Positions 1 to 11,100 of a stretch of DNA of 43,424 nt are shown here, piece after piece; positions within the stretch are counted from its first letter, which is position 1; every line of letters starts with the position of its first letter. The position numbers were made by a program, and so were the translations under genes. Under the pieces are notes generated by a model. That model was not told the DNA's origin, did not search any database, and saw nothing but the letters and a program-made list of their open reading frames with translations. This DNA is from Gracilaria caudata (taxonomy: Eukaryota > Rhodophyta > Florideophyceae > Gracilariales > Gracilariaceae), in NCBI GenBank assembly GCA_030374735.1, contig JASCIV010000122.1:1-43424 (forward strand). Direction: 5' to 3'.

Positions 1-150
1 CCTCTCCTCCGCCCCCTCTCTCCTCGTTCCCTCCTTCGGCCCCCTCTTGTTGACCCGCCTTCGCCCACGTACCGCCTTGACACATCACCACCCACACCTC
101 TCCTCTCGCCATTTTGCGCTGTACGCTTGTTTGTCTTCGCCCGCCGTGTC

Positions 151-2484
151 ATGGCGCAGACAACCGAGCCGCCCCCGCCCGTATCCTCGATACCCGCCGT
201 AGCCAACCCGCGCGCCAAGCCTAAGAAGAAGGTACGCATGCAAGTCATTCCTCATGACGAACCATCCAAGCCAGTGGACACCTTTCACGTCAACATCTCC
301 AACGTTCGTGCCACGCTACGCGTCGCAGAGGCGCGTCCCGTCATTCTCAAGTTCGCTTTTGATAACTACTGGCACGCCGAGACCGATGTCTTCACGCACG
401 ATTCCGTCAATCCCACGTGGCGATTTAATCTCAACACCGTTTGCGGCCTTGACGGCCGTAAACCTGTCACCGCCGATGGGCTGGCGCCCGACCTCGCACC
501 CGACGTCGACCCCATCCAACCCAGCGCGCGCTTCATTTACGAGACTGAGTTCGGATACAAGTTGCATCGCAAGTATTTAATCGTCACCTTGTGCGAGCGC
601 AGTCCGTATCAGGATGTGGTTTGGGGCACCGGTATCGTGCCACTCGATTCCATCGCGAGGGGATGCGACGCGCTCAACATGTCAATCTTCGCCAAAGATG
701 CGCTCAAACACTACGGCAACGTCTTTTGTAACATTACTATGACCAACGTACAACGCGTACGAGCACATCTTACAGACCTTCGCCTGTCGGAATATCCCGA
801 AATCTTCAGTTATGATGTCAAACTCATCTACATCGAATTTGGTTTACACCCTTTTCTACACGGTTTTAATCGATGTACCGAGAAACGATCTGATGCCGAG
901 CCTCGCTTTTCTGCACAACCTGCGCTTGAATTTGATACTACTCTGCATGATATGCTTATTTCTTCTACTCCCAACGCGCCGTCGCTCAAGATCTTTTTCT
1001 CTGTCCATCGTCAAGTTGCGCGAAATCGAACTGAACAAATTGGAGTGGGTGCGCTTCCGGTTCGTTTGTTATTCTCCAAGGTGCGAGACGGTTGGATGGG
1101 ATTGCCCACCAAGTTTAAGGTGCCGCTGGCTGACTACCGCGGCATCATTCGCGGCAAGGTGTTGCTCCGCAACATTCCACAGTTTTCACAGCTTCCGGGA
1201 TCTGATCTCACCAATGTCGATGGCACTATTATGCCTCAGAATGTCGATTTGGACAGTCGCAGACTACTTCCATGGGTCAAGCTCCCTAAAGCTGAGGAGC
1301 GTAGACTGCGATTAGCGAACGAACCTGACTCCACCCAGTCACCGGTGCCTAAACTGCATCACCATTTTGCTACCTCTGCTTCCGATAGCCTCGACGAGAA
1401 GAGTATGAATCTCGAGACTGTGTTGGAGCAAGGAGTACGGCCGCAAAACCATCAAATACCTGCACTTAACGTCCGTGAGGGCGAATTTCATACCCCGGTT
1501 AGCGAGTCAGAAGGAGGATCTGAAGCTTCGTCGCGTGCGACTTCTCCCAGAGTTGATGGTCGTTTGTTTGCTGCGGTGGATAGCGCTTTTGTGCGTGATA
1601 CGCATGGCACCCGCAGCCCTCTTCCGCAAAAGACACCTCACGGTGACCAACGACTTCTTCACGCCCAGGAAAGCCCCTCTACGGTGCAACGACCAGCGTG
1701 GACCACCCAGGAGGCTGCAGATGACGCCGCGAGCACCATATCCAAATTACGTGACAGGGTGAACCCGCATGCCGTGTCTCACGTTGAACAGATAAAGCTT
1801 TTCGGAGCACTTCGAGAAGCGAATAAGGAAGGTGACGGCGAATCTTATGAGGAACTTTCGAGACTTAGAATATCCGCTAGTCCGGGGCGATCCAAACCAA
1901 GACAGCATTCTGATGAAAGCAGTTCCTCTCGTGTCAATCCGAGTGGGGCTTCGGAAGCTACCTACGACGAACATGACTCTCCTCAGGATATGCGCAACAG
2001 GCGGAACAAGAGCGGCAAGAGCTTTGGTAGCTCATGCACAACGGAAGCTGGAACTGAAGCGGGCTCTACTGTACTGTCGGAAGATGGTTGTCAGGTTGGT
2101 TCACGAACTACGACGCAAGACGCGTTGACTACGAATCAGAAGTTAAACGTATGTCCTCCTGCAGACGAACGGTACGAGTACGAGGTTGATGAATTTGCGG
2201 GTGGTTACGAGGTCTCTCCGGACGAACCTGCGCCAGATGTCCAAATCAGCGAGACAACGTTAGAAGGCGATGAGGAGTGGCTGGCTGTTCATGATCCTGG
2301 AAGCTCGCGATTCTACTTTGCCCACAGATATACACAGGAGAGCTTGTGGTTACCTCCGGGTTGGGAACGAATGGTAGACAACGAAGGGCGACAGTACTTT
2401 GTGGATCATGCTTCTCAAACCACTCAGTGGGAGTTTCCGGCCACTGAAGCGCGTGCTTATCGAGAAAGCGTATACGCTGGGTGA
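151..2484 (+). CDS. C2-like and tandem WW domain protein
   Basis: A 777-residue protein. The first ATG in frame is at 151 in a good context (gtcATGg); the open frame reaches further upstream only through a TTG. The N-terminal 25 residues are Pro/Lys-rich. Residues about 45-215 read like a C2-type beta-sandwich, followed by a long Ser/Pro/Glu-rich, probably disordered middle. Two WW-type modules close the protein: a degenerate one near 706-735 (EEWLAVHDPGSSRFYFAH) and a canonical one near 735-765 (LPPGWERMVDNEGRQYF, then second Trp and Pro). WW domains bind proline-rich peptides, so an adaptor or scaffold role is likely. C2 plus WW recalls NEDD4-type E3 ligases, but there is no HECT domain. 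The WW calls are firm, the C2 call is weaker, and the cellular role is unknown. The upstream leader (1-150) is strongly pyrimidine-rich. Confidence 0.8.
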   Translation: MAQTTEPPPPVSSIPAVANPRAKPKKKVRMQVIPHDEPSKPVDTFHVNISNVRATLRVAEARPVILKFAFDNYWHAETDVFTHDSVNPTWRFNLNTVCGLDGRKPVTADGLAPDLAPDVDPIQPSARFIYETEFGYKLHRKYLIVTLCERSPYQDVVWGTGIVPLDSIARGCDALNMSIFAKDALKHYGNVFCNITMTNVQRVRAHLTDLRLSEYPEIFSYDVKLIYIEFGLHPFLHGFNRCTEKRSDAEPRFSAQPALEFDTTLHDMLISSTPNAPSLKIFFSVHRQVARNRTEQIGVGALPVRLLFSKVRDGWMGLPTKFKVPLADYRGIIRGKVLLRNIPQFSQLPGSDLTNVDGTIMPQNVDLDSRRLLPWVKLPKAEERRLRLANEPDSTQSPVPKLHHHFATSASDSLDEKSMNLETVLEQGVRPQNHQIPALNVREGEFHTPVSESEGGSEASSRATSPRVDGRLFAAVDSAFVRDTHGTRSPLPQKTPHGDQRLLHAQESPSTVQRPAWTTQEAADDAASTISKLRDRVNPHAVSHVEQIKLFGALREANKEGDGESYEELSRLRISASPGRSKPRQHSDESSSSRVNPSGASEATYDEHDSPQDMRNRRNKSGKSFGSSCTTEAGTEAGSTVLSEDGCQVGSRTTTQDALTTNQKLNVCPPADERYEYEVDEFAGGYEVSPDEPAPDVQISETTLEGDEEWLAVHDPGSSRFYFAHRYTQESLWLPPGWERMVDNEGRQYFVDHASQTTQWEFPATEARAYRESVYAG

Positions 2485-4665
2485 CGTCCTTCACGCTCTC
2501 CTTCCTTCTCCCTACTCCACTCTCTTTCCACTCAACCATTCTCTATATCTCCACACCTTTCATACCCTTTCCTCTTTTTTCTCTACTTTCTTTACAGCAG
2601 TTTTAGATTAGGTAGCAAGCCTTCCCTTCTCCCCTCTCGCGATTTCTATCTCTCGCAATATCCCCTCACAGCGATGCTGTGGAGCGTAATTGTCGTACGC
2701 TCAAGTCATTTAACATCCATACCTGGGAAGAAATTGCTTCTACAAGAAGTTGAACAGGCTTTGTATCTTGTACCAGTGGATAATCTAGTGGTTGAGATAC
2801 GTATGTAAATTGCACCGCATTCGGTTCGTAAGCTCTTTCCAGAAGAAATCTGTCAACGCCCTGCTAAGCACGCGGACGGTTAGGCTAGATCGCTTAGCAA
2901 GCGTCATACGTCAAGCATTTCGTAAGGATCAGGAGCAACGCGGAGTACTGGCCTTGATCCTCCAGCGTGGTCTTTGAACCCTAACCGCCGCAAAGCGACT
3001 CAGAATCTTTGGTGTACTCATATACCCGTGTCCCTAATGGTGTTTGTGTTTGTCGGGCCGTTGCTTGCATGCTTGGGAAGTCATTACCGTTGTATGTTTC
3101 GAAGGGGAAACAGGGCCCCATTCATACGCTGGGGATACGTGTAGACAGGGTGTTCTTTGTAAGCAGAAGCACGATACGAAGAAATTTCGAGGATTGTCAC
3201 CAGTGTAGAAAATCGTAAGCTAACGCTGCAGTTGCCATGGTGCAAGGGAACAATCAGTGCGAAGCTCAGTAGTTTTAGGGTTATAGGGCTACGTCTGCAT
3301 CAAATGTCTAGTGGATCTATCCAGTGGTAGCGGACAGTTAAGCTTTTCGTAGTTACCGTAGAAGGCAGAAAGGAGAGCTGTGCATTCGATAAGATAATCT
3401 CAAGATTTGCTCGGTCGCTCTGATCTTTAGGTCAGAAGCATTGTTGACACGGCTATGAGAGAAGTAGATCCGTTGTATATGTGATGATTAGTGGAGACGG
3501 CGTTGGGCTCGTGCAGCCACAGGAATCGATAGCAATACGGCGAGCACTGTCGGCGAAAACGAATATCAAGAGCAATGTAAGAAACGTCACTATCAGGAAG
3601 ATAGAGTACGCTCCCAATCGCGCAGTTTGCACGCTCGACAGCGGACAAAGGTGTTGAGACACGAGTGGATGCATTTGTGGCGCCGACCGCTCCTACGGCA
3701 CATTTGAGGTAAATGAAGGAATCGTACCCAACAAGCTCACGTGGCGTTGGGATCGGTGAAAACTTTTGGTGTCGAGAGTACTAAAATGGCGATAGCGGAC
3801 TTGCAAACGTACGGGTTTAGATAGTTGTTGCCGAGAAAGTGGCCAGAAAACGTGATGGCCTTTCTAGTGAGAGAGCGTTTTTTCAACAAAGACGCTCCGC
3901 AGTAAGTCGTAATTAGGCTTACGTGCTCATAAAAAGAAGATAGCGGACTTCGCACGGCGGTGGGCACATTTGTATCCGCCTTTGTCTCTTTGGGTGATAC
4001 GGCGGTCACGAGGCGCGGGGGGGTTGGGCATGCACGTTGCGCGACGGCGTAGAGAATGACAGACTCACGCAAGGACGAGGCATAGGTAAGATTGAGAACT
4101 GAAGCGCTGGGGTGCGGTAGGTTGAAAGTGGAGATGTGACAATTCTGGCACTGGTCGTCGTACGCACTTCGAGACCCAGTGCCTCCTGAACGAGCGGGAG
4201 AGATGTGAGCAATCTGCAAGTGCCGTGCTCGATGGCGGATGGCGGTGGGGATGAAGTCGGCAATGTAGGTGTCGTCCGCGGAGGTCTTGAAAGGTTGAAT
4301 GGCGCAACGGGGCTAACCTTTTACCCCTTCTAGAACGTATGCCACCATGTATGATCCGACGTGAAGGTGGGATCGGAACTGCTGACGTAGCACTGGCGAA
4401 GTCGCGAGCGATGACCAGACATTTTTTTGGAAAAACGAAGCGTAAAGTTATACTACCCTTGTAGTTCCGGCGTGGGTACGCGTTTCCATTCGACACGCCG
4501 CACACTCTTTTTGGGAGCGGAGAGCCGGTGCAAGCGAAAGACTTCATAATGTGGGTGCGACGTTGACTACCTCCCTGGCCACTCAGATTCCCTCTTCGTT
4601 CCTCATCACGGTCTTCTCCGTTGTCGTTCTTGCGGCCTTCAGAATACGGCGGATTTCAAGTTCTG
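2485..4665. other. Intergenic region, mostly unassigned
   Basis: About 2.2 kb between the WW-protein gene and the ubiquitin-like gene. The first 150 bases are C/T-rich 3' flank. From about 2640 to 3420 I see no convincing gene or RNA. From 3427 to 4312 the minus strand has long coding-like frames, listed separately as a possible spliced gene. The promoter of the gene starting at 4666 must lie in the right end. Confidence 0.5.
3427..4312 (-). CDS. Possible spliced gene, unrecognised
   Basis: Two long open segments on the minus strand join in frame. Segment A (4312 down to 3923) stays open for 130 codons and prefers C in third positions (around TYIADFIPTAIRHRARHLQ). It meets a GTAAGC donor at 3922. 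A TTTTAG acceptor at 3786-3781 opens segment B (3780 to the stop at 3427), 117 codons in the same phase, giving a 142-nt intron. The 5' end is not resolved: an in-frame TAG stands at 4315-4313 next to a TTAG that could be an acceptor, so at least one upstream exon would be needed. Other frames are also partly open here, which weakens the case. No family is recognised. It may equally be non-coding. Confidence 0.22.
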
Positions 4666-7600
4666 ATGGCGTCCGTAATAAACGTTACCATCCGCTTCCC
4701 GTTTTCCGAAGACAGGACCGTACGCATACCCACTGATGCTTCCGTCTCCGAGTTGATCGTCACGGTACAGCGCCTTGTTCCCGATGTTCGGCGACAGGGG
4801 ACCATGCAATGTATCATGTACAGGGGTCGAATTCTTGACGAGGAACAAACTCTATCAGAGCTACAAATTCCGAACAACGCTATTCTTCAGATGATGCCTC
4901 GACCTAGTCGTATCTTTCACCGATTGCGCGGTGGTGATCACCATATGTACGACCCGGATTGGGACGGACCGGAAGATCACGAACATGAACACGGTCATAT
5001 ACATGAGCACGTGCATACGAATGTGCTTATCAGTCATGTTGGATTCAATAACCGCCGTGCGCAGTACTCCGATATTCGCGAGATGTTGGTATCTCTGTTC
5101 CAAGCGCTGGGCTTCTCCACCAACGCCATCAACAGCACTGCAAGCGTCGCTGCCGCACTGTTAATCGCTTTCGATTCCGGTGTTGAAAGAGGACAACCGT
5201 CACGTTCCCTGCTGGAAGCTACATGGAGTGTTGTTCGAACCGTACAGGAGCGAATGTCAACGTCCATGACCAACTCCGACCCGAATCGATCGCAATCGCA
5301 AGCCGCCGGTGCTGGAGATTTAAGCTCTTCACGTTCTTCTGCTGCGCGTTCCCCTACCACGCAAAGTCGAATCAACCCCTCATCGCTTCCATCAAGTTCC
5401 ACAACTTCACCCACGCAAGTTTCTCGATCGCAATCAAGGGCTTCAGAGGCCCTAGGAAGCCTTTCAGCAGCGCATCCGTCTCGATATACGCCTGCTCTCC
5501 CCCAAGCACAAGAGGCTGGAGAAACCTCCACTCTACCTTCATTGACTCCCAGCATTTCAGTTCTACCTGCGAATCCACCACCAGAAAATCAAAATGAAAG
5601 CGACCAGCTAGCTTCAGCGAGGACTGCAGACCGTTTACTACCCGCTCTAGTCGAACTGCTCTCCAGTTTGGAGCATCGGCTCCAGGACGCACCATCTTTC
5701 GTTGACGTCATACAGAGGGAACGTGCGCAAGATATGACACGTCTAACTGAGTTAACTGGGGCTACAGCTGGGGCGATAACTGCCGTTGCAACGTTGATGT
5801 CAAGCACTCTCCCGGAAGATAATGATGACGGAGACGACAGGGCTATGGAACCTGGCTTGCCTCAAAATAGTTCTCCACACCGGCAACGCCAGTCTCGTGT
5901 GCAGAATGCTTCAGCACGCGGAACAAACCCAGGCTCTTCGCGTCAAGATCTCGAACTAGGTATCCAACGTTCAGTGCAACCGCAGTCTGGCGGAGGTCCA
6001 ACACAGACTAATTCTCAGGAACCTGCCCATACAAGCAGAACGGATGCTCCGAGAAACAGAAATAGTCGACATAGTAATGCTCCTTGGTTAAGAATGCCCC
6101 ACAATCACTCCGAAGACGTCGAAGAGGAAAGAAACTTTGATGCTTATGAAGAAATGAACGCTGGCTTTCTTGTTCGTTTTCTCTCTTACTATTACTACTC
6201 ACTCGCTGGCACTGATTCTGCGGATGATTTTCACCCCAGCGAGAGTGACGGAACGGCCGTCGACGTACTCAGAGAGCTCTATGGTCATGACGGGTGTGAA
6301 GAACCGCTCAATCCGTTTCTACGTGTTCTCTACTATGTAATGGACATGCTCACTCCGCTTGAATTTCACAAGGTGTGCCGCGGTGATTTCTCTCCGATCG
6401 CAGAATGCCGTTATGAAGTGTGGGATATCATAAAGGAAGAACTCTCGGAGGTTGCCGACGATTTCATCGCACCTGATGACTTCGAAGAATTTTTTGTCTA
6501 TTTCATATGCGAAAAGTTGCACATGTTCATTCACATATTTGATGCCCACAATAGAGACAATGAAGGGACCTTGCATCATTCTGATGAAGGCGACATCTGT
6601 CGTCACACCATGCATTTTGTACACCGAATGACGCTACGCCTGCTTGATATCTTAACTGGAGACACGGAAGACGACGAGTTTGCGACAAAACTTGGAGATT
6701 GGTTCTCGGATTCTTTTGCAGGTGTTGTTCACTCCCTGGGTGAGCAAAGGGGACTTGATTGGGACTCGGTTATTCTGGCCTTTAGGCAAGCATGCAATGA
6801 GGTTGGAGTTTCTGTTGTAGGCAGTCAATGTTCGATCATATTTCCCTTAATTCTGAATTTATTTCTGGGAAGAGCAAGAGCGGCATACGATCGCATCAGC
6901 TTTGAATCTAGACAGGAGCGGGACGTGACTGGCACTAGGGAAGATAATCAGCAGGACAGTGTCGCAGAAGACGACGACTTCGATCATTCAAACTGCGGAC
7001 CTGGGTGCCTAGATCGTCAAGCATTGGAATCTCAAGCAAATCGAGGATCCACGCAGACAAATTCGCTTCAAAGTCACGGTTTGAATGGGGACGAGGATAT
7101 CCCTGATCTTGTAAGCGATTCTGAAGGTAGTACACGTACCGACGACGAAACGTTTTCCAATTTGGGAAGCGGGACCAACCGGCGGACTTCAAATAGTAGC
7201 CCAAGCCAAGGAGTTGAAAGTAGGACCCGCAGAGATACTATGGAGTTAGATCACGAGGTTGAACTTGACGATCAAGACTTCGATGATATCGTTGCAGAGC
7301 TCAGTAGAGAACTCGAACCAAACAGGCGGAAGCAAACTCGTCCTTCGGAGGACTCAGATGCGGAATTTAAGGAGCTTGCGATGGAGCTTGAGAAAGAAGC
7401 GGCCGCTGGTCCTAGTAGAAATCCTCAAACTTATGAGACAATCGACAGAGAGTACATCTCTAAGGAGAAGGCCTCAAATACGTTTCGAGGATCCTCCACA
7501 GGGCCCCCTGCAACATCCATTCGGCGAGGACCCCATGTTGGACCAAACCTTCCAACAGGGAGATCAACATTTGTCGGGTCCTCTGCAATAGGACATACGT

Positions 7601-8055
7601 CTTTCTCGTCAACAGCGGTACCCGTTGCGAGAAGAAGTACAAACTACTCAGGGTCATCATTTGCACAACCGGCAGATGAATTTGATGTGTTAGGGCGATT
7701 AGCGGCCAAGAGGTGGAGATCTGTTGTTCGCGATGACGAAAGTCGAATATCTGAAATGGCGCATGGTCCTTTGAGTAGAGGCTATAGATACGATTTGGAA
7801 CCACAGCTTGCCTTGAGCGATGATTCTGCTTTGAGAATCATAGAGCAAGGCTTGGAAGCTGCTGCGCAAGAGGTACCGGTCACGACTTCTGAGAAGAAGG
7901 AGGTGGAAAGTATTCTGAAGGAAAACTCTGCCGAATGTCTCCAATATGTCGAGTCAGAAATTCGATCAAGAATCCTTGACGAAGACGATTTCGACAACGA
8001 CGCCCATCCATCCGCGGCTTCTCGATTTCTAGGATGGGCCGATATGCCTGAGTAG
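4666..8055 (+). CDS. Large ubiquitin-like domain protein, BAG6/Scythe-like
   Basis: A 1129-residue protein. The ATG at 4666 is chosen because the frame extends upstream only through a TTG. Residues about 4-78 form a ubiquitin-like domain (VTIRFPFSEDRTVRIP, then YRGRILDEEQTLSELQI, matching the ubiquitin 'G(R/K)xLxDxxTLxxxxI' core). A His-rich stretch follows near 105-120 (HEHEHGHIHEHVH). A long Ser/Thr/Gln-rich region surrounds a folded-looking acidic and aromatic block (about 500-760). The C-terminus holds a basic AAKRWRSVV patch followed by PLSRGYR, which resembles the BAG6 C-terminal PLSDAYL...AKRRK region. BAG6-type proteins chaperone mislocalised hydrophobic proteins for degradation or tail-anchored insertion. 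The ubiquitin-like fold is clear; the BAG6 assignment is an inference from layout and the short C-terminal resemblance. Confidence 0.75.
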   Translation: MASVINVTIRFPFSEDRTVRIPTDASVSELIVTVQRLVPDVRRQGTMQCIMYRGRILDEEQTLSELQIPNNAILQMMPRPSRIFHRLRGGDHHMYDPDWDGPEDHEHEHGHIHEHVHTNVLISHVGFNNRRAQYSDIREMLVSLFQALGFSTNAINSTASVAAALLIAFDSGVERGQPSRSLLEATWSVVRTVQERMSTSMTNSDPNRSQSQAAGAGDLSSSRSSAARSPTTQSRINPSSLPSSSTTSPTQVSRSQSRASEALGSLSAAHPSRYTPALPQAQEAGETSTLPSLTPSISVLPANPPPENQNESDQLASARTADRLLPALVELLSSLEHRLQDAPSFVDVIQRERAQDMTRLTELTGATAGAITAVATLMSSTLPEDNDDGDDRAMEPGLPQNSSPHRQRQSRVQNASARGTNPGSSRQDLELGIQRSVQPQSGGGPTQTNSQEPAHTSRTDAPRNRNSRHSNAPWLRMPHNHSEDVEEERNFDAYEEMNAGFLVRFLSYYYYSLAGTDSADDFHPSESDGTAVDVLRELYGHDGCEEPLNPFLRVLYYVMDMLTPLEFHKVCRGDFSPIAECRYEVWDIIKEELSEVADDFIAPDDFEEFFVYFICEKLHMFIHIFDAHNRDNEGTLHHSDEGDICRHTMHFVHRMTLRLLDILTGDTEDDEFATKLGDWFSDSFAGVVHSLGEQRGLDWDSVILAFRQACNEVGVSVVGSQCSIIFPLILNLFLGRARAAYDRISFESRQERDVTGTREDNQQDSVAEDDDFDHSNCGPGCLDRQALESQANRGSTQTNSLQSHGLNGDEDIPDLVSDSEGSTRTDDETFSNLGSGTNRRTSNSSPSQGVESRTRRDTMELDHEVELDDQDFDDIVAELSRELEPNRRKQTRPSEDSDAEFKELAMELEKEAAAGPSRNPQTYETIDREYISKEKASNTFRGSSTGPPATSIRRGPHVGPNLPTGRSTFVGSSAIGHTSFSSTAVPVARRSTNYSGSSFAQPADEFDVLGRLAAKRWRSVVRDDESRISEMAHGPLSRGYRYDLEPQLALSDDSALRIIEQGLEAAAQEVPVTTSEKKEVESILKENSAECLQYVESEIRSRILDEDDFDNDAHPSAASRFLGWADMPE

Positions 8056-8113
8056 TTAGGAGGAGCTGCGAAAGAATATGGTCAATTTCCGTTTATCTCT
8101 TCCCAATCAAAAT

Positions 8114-11100
8114 TTATCTAGTTTGAAGTGTAGCAAGGGATTGGACTAGCTTCGGAAGATATGTCGAAATATACGACTCCGTGTAATACCCATGCTCTTT
8201 GTTATGGGGACTAACTAAATTGTGAGCGAGTTCATGCGCCATAGTGGTGAACCAATAGCAATAACAGTCAACTGTGGGTTGTGTATCCCGATTGTAATGC
8301 AGTGATGTGAAGTATCTCAGATTGAAATACAATCCTCCTTGCCTGTTGAATGCAATGGTGCGTCCAACAGGACTGAAGTATATGGCTAACCCGTCTGTGC
8401 GTACAGAGTACACATCTGCCAAAGTGAACAACACGTTTCGAAAAGCCCGAACTGCGTCAGTGTTCCGCCGCAAATACTGCTCAGATGAAGAGTGATCCTG
8501 TTCATGCCGAAATGAGAACACTTGAATGCCCAACCTCTTGTTCGCGGGGAAATTGAAAGGTACGAGGTTTTGAGCAGGAATTACGTCACAACCGTCTCCA
8601 TGCCGATCCAATTCAGCAGGAATTGACGTCATTACGCGTTCTGGTGACTGGAAACCAGCTCTTGAAACATGACGGGTTCTGTGACTTGAGTTTTCAAGTA
8701 TTTTTTCTGTACTTCGATGTGCTGCTGCATCTTGTTCTGAGGATACAGGTCCATCTCGCTCCCCCACCCTACTTGGAGCATGTTGGACTGTAGCCGGTGT
8801 CAGTTGACTGGGACCGCGAGCGGGATTGCGCATACCATTGAAGACCCGACCAAAGATGTTGCCGCGCTTCGACAGGGGGTCTTTTGATTCATAAGAGCGC
8901 GGAGATGTTGGTCTAGAAATGGGTTTCCGGACGATGGGGTTTACAAAATCGCGTATTGACCCTGACGTTGTTCTGGAGAATTTCTCGTCCCTTGGTTTCG
9001 GTGTCCTCTTTCTCGGATAGTTTCCGTTCTCTAAGATCTCCTTCGCCTCTTTGAGCTTCTCCAAAGAAGGCTCCTGCCCTAACAAGGAACTGAGATACTC
9101 TGGAGAACAGTCTGGAAACATGTCCTGAAGGATACGATGAAATCCTTGCTTATCGCTTATGAGCTCTGGGGATTTCGAATGCGCCCGGAACTTCCACTTC
9201 CCATCTGCTGGAGATGATGAACTACTCGGTCCTGCGTTGTCACCTGCAGTTTCTGATCCCCTGACTTCAGTGTTTCTCTGGGGTGACTGCTTATCGCCTT
9301 TCATTGGAGATTCCACAGCTATATCATCTCGCTCGACGGACCTTGCTTTCGGTGTTAGTTGCACGGGGGCATCAGCCTTAAGTATGCGATCAACTGGAAA
9401 ACCTCTTGACCTTAATTGAGCTAGTGGCGCTTCAAGCAGATTTCCAACAAAGAAGGCATCTTCCAGTTGACATCTCTGAAGGATCAGGCCTCCAATGGCA
9501 TTCCCAACGTCAAACCAGTCGAGATTTGCGGTCACAAACAACGCATTCCGCCCCCTGCCTTCCGATTTGGCACAACACGTAACGTTTTGAATCTTAGTCG
9601 TTTTATCAAGCATATAGTGCGCTTGAATCCCTTGTGCTTCGTAGATACTTAGATTACGGTGATCTAGCAGGTCCGCAGCCTTCTTTTTCAACGGTCTAGA
9701 TGTCACGTTTGGAGACACAAGTAATGGTCTTCTTTCGTGCACACGTTTTGCGAATTCTTTCGCAATCGGTGTCCCTTGAGAGGATTGTCCAGTAACTTCG
9801 AAGGATTTTTCAATTCTTTGTGAAATGTACTTGGCTCCAAGGCGGGCGTAGAAGTTTTCAAGATCAGACTCTTGAGGAGCACTCAATACATTGAACATTC
9901 GAGCGAAAAACGAGTTGTCGATGATGCAGATGTCCTCGGCTTTAGCCATGGTGTATCGAGCCTTCACTGTTCGTGAAGAATCTTGAGTTTCGCTTTCATC
10001 AGTTGACATAGGGTCAAGTTGGTATGCTAGAAGAAACGGAGTCGTGCGAAGCTTACTGGTAACCGTCTTAAATGGCGGATGAGCAGCAATCCTCCGAAGC
10101 AGAGACCGATATCTCTCCTCGCCACCCAACTTTTCTAGTACCTTAGGAGGATCCGAAAGCACCATTTCAAAGAGGTCTTTGACAGATGCCTCTGCCTTCA
10201 CCCCTATTGTTGCTAGGAAAGGATTAAAATCGATGTAACGAAAGAGAACAGAGGTAAGCTCTTCTCTATCTCGGCTTTGGCTTTTGAAGTATACGTCACG
10301 CGATTGAAACCATTCTATGTTCTCCCCAACCATCAACGGAATCAGTGGGGCTTTCGCGAGTACTTCGAGCTGCCTCTTATCGAATTCATTCGCACGTGTC
10401 GAAAGATAGTCATAGATCTTTCTAAATACCAGCAGCACATGTTCCCTGAAAGAGTCGGGGCGCTCTGAAGAATTCAACCTTGACTTAGATATCGAAGCAA
10501 TGTTCAACAACCGATGTACCAATGCATCCGTGGATGGACGCTCACCGCATTGGAAGGTGCTACCAAGAACACGCGCATTCCTGCCATCCAGTTCTGCATC
10601 CAATATAGGAAATCCCATACAACCGCAGGAAAGATCCGTGAAGCACGTATTCGGAGCTTGTAGTTCATGAAAGGTCTTCATTTCCAAAGGGTCTAATCTG
10701 ACCACTGGTAAAAACTTCATGTTGAAGAAATGAGAGGCTTCCGACGTGTAACGACTGAATCCAGATTTGTATTGCTTTTCATACGGACCGCCTGGTAGCA
10801 ACCGCTTATAGACGAACTTCAGACACTTCGAGCGTTCCACTTTACCCGTCTTCTCATTAGCCATAAACTTGAGCACAAGCTCGAGGGGGGGATTGACTTT
10901 ACATCCAAGTTTCAACAAAAAGCTCCAGTCTGGAGAACCTTCATGTAATTGTTCATTTGGTGGCCATTGTAAAATCTTTACAAAGGGAAATACGGTAAGC
11001 TCCAGATGAGGTAGATAGAGCTCAGAGGGCGCAAACGTTCTTGACTTGTCCTTCACCTCCGGCAAATACTGAGTTTGCTTCAACTTCGCTAAATCCTGGG

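Noticed and set aside
2777..2840. tRNA-like string with A-box (tagtggttgagatac) and B-box-like (ggttcgtaagc) words
   Set aside because: No acceptor or anticodon stem pairs, and the T-loop lacks the conserved A after TTCG. At best an old tRNA-derived relic.
5034..5555. 173-codon minus-strand frame inside the ubiquitin-like gene
   Set aside because: Antisense to a well-supported gene with no motif of its own.
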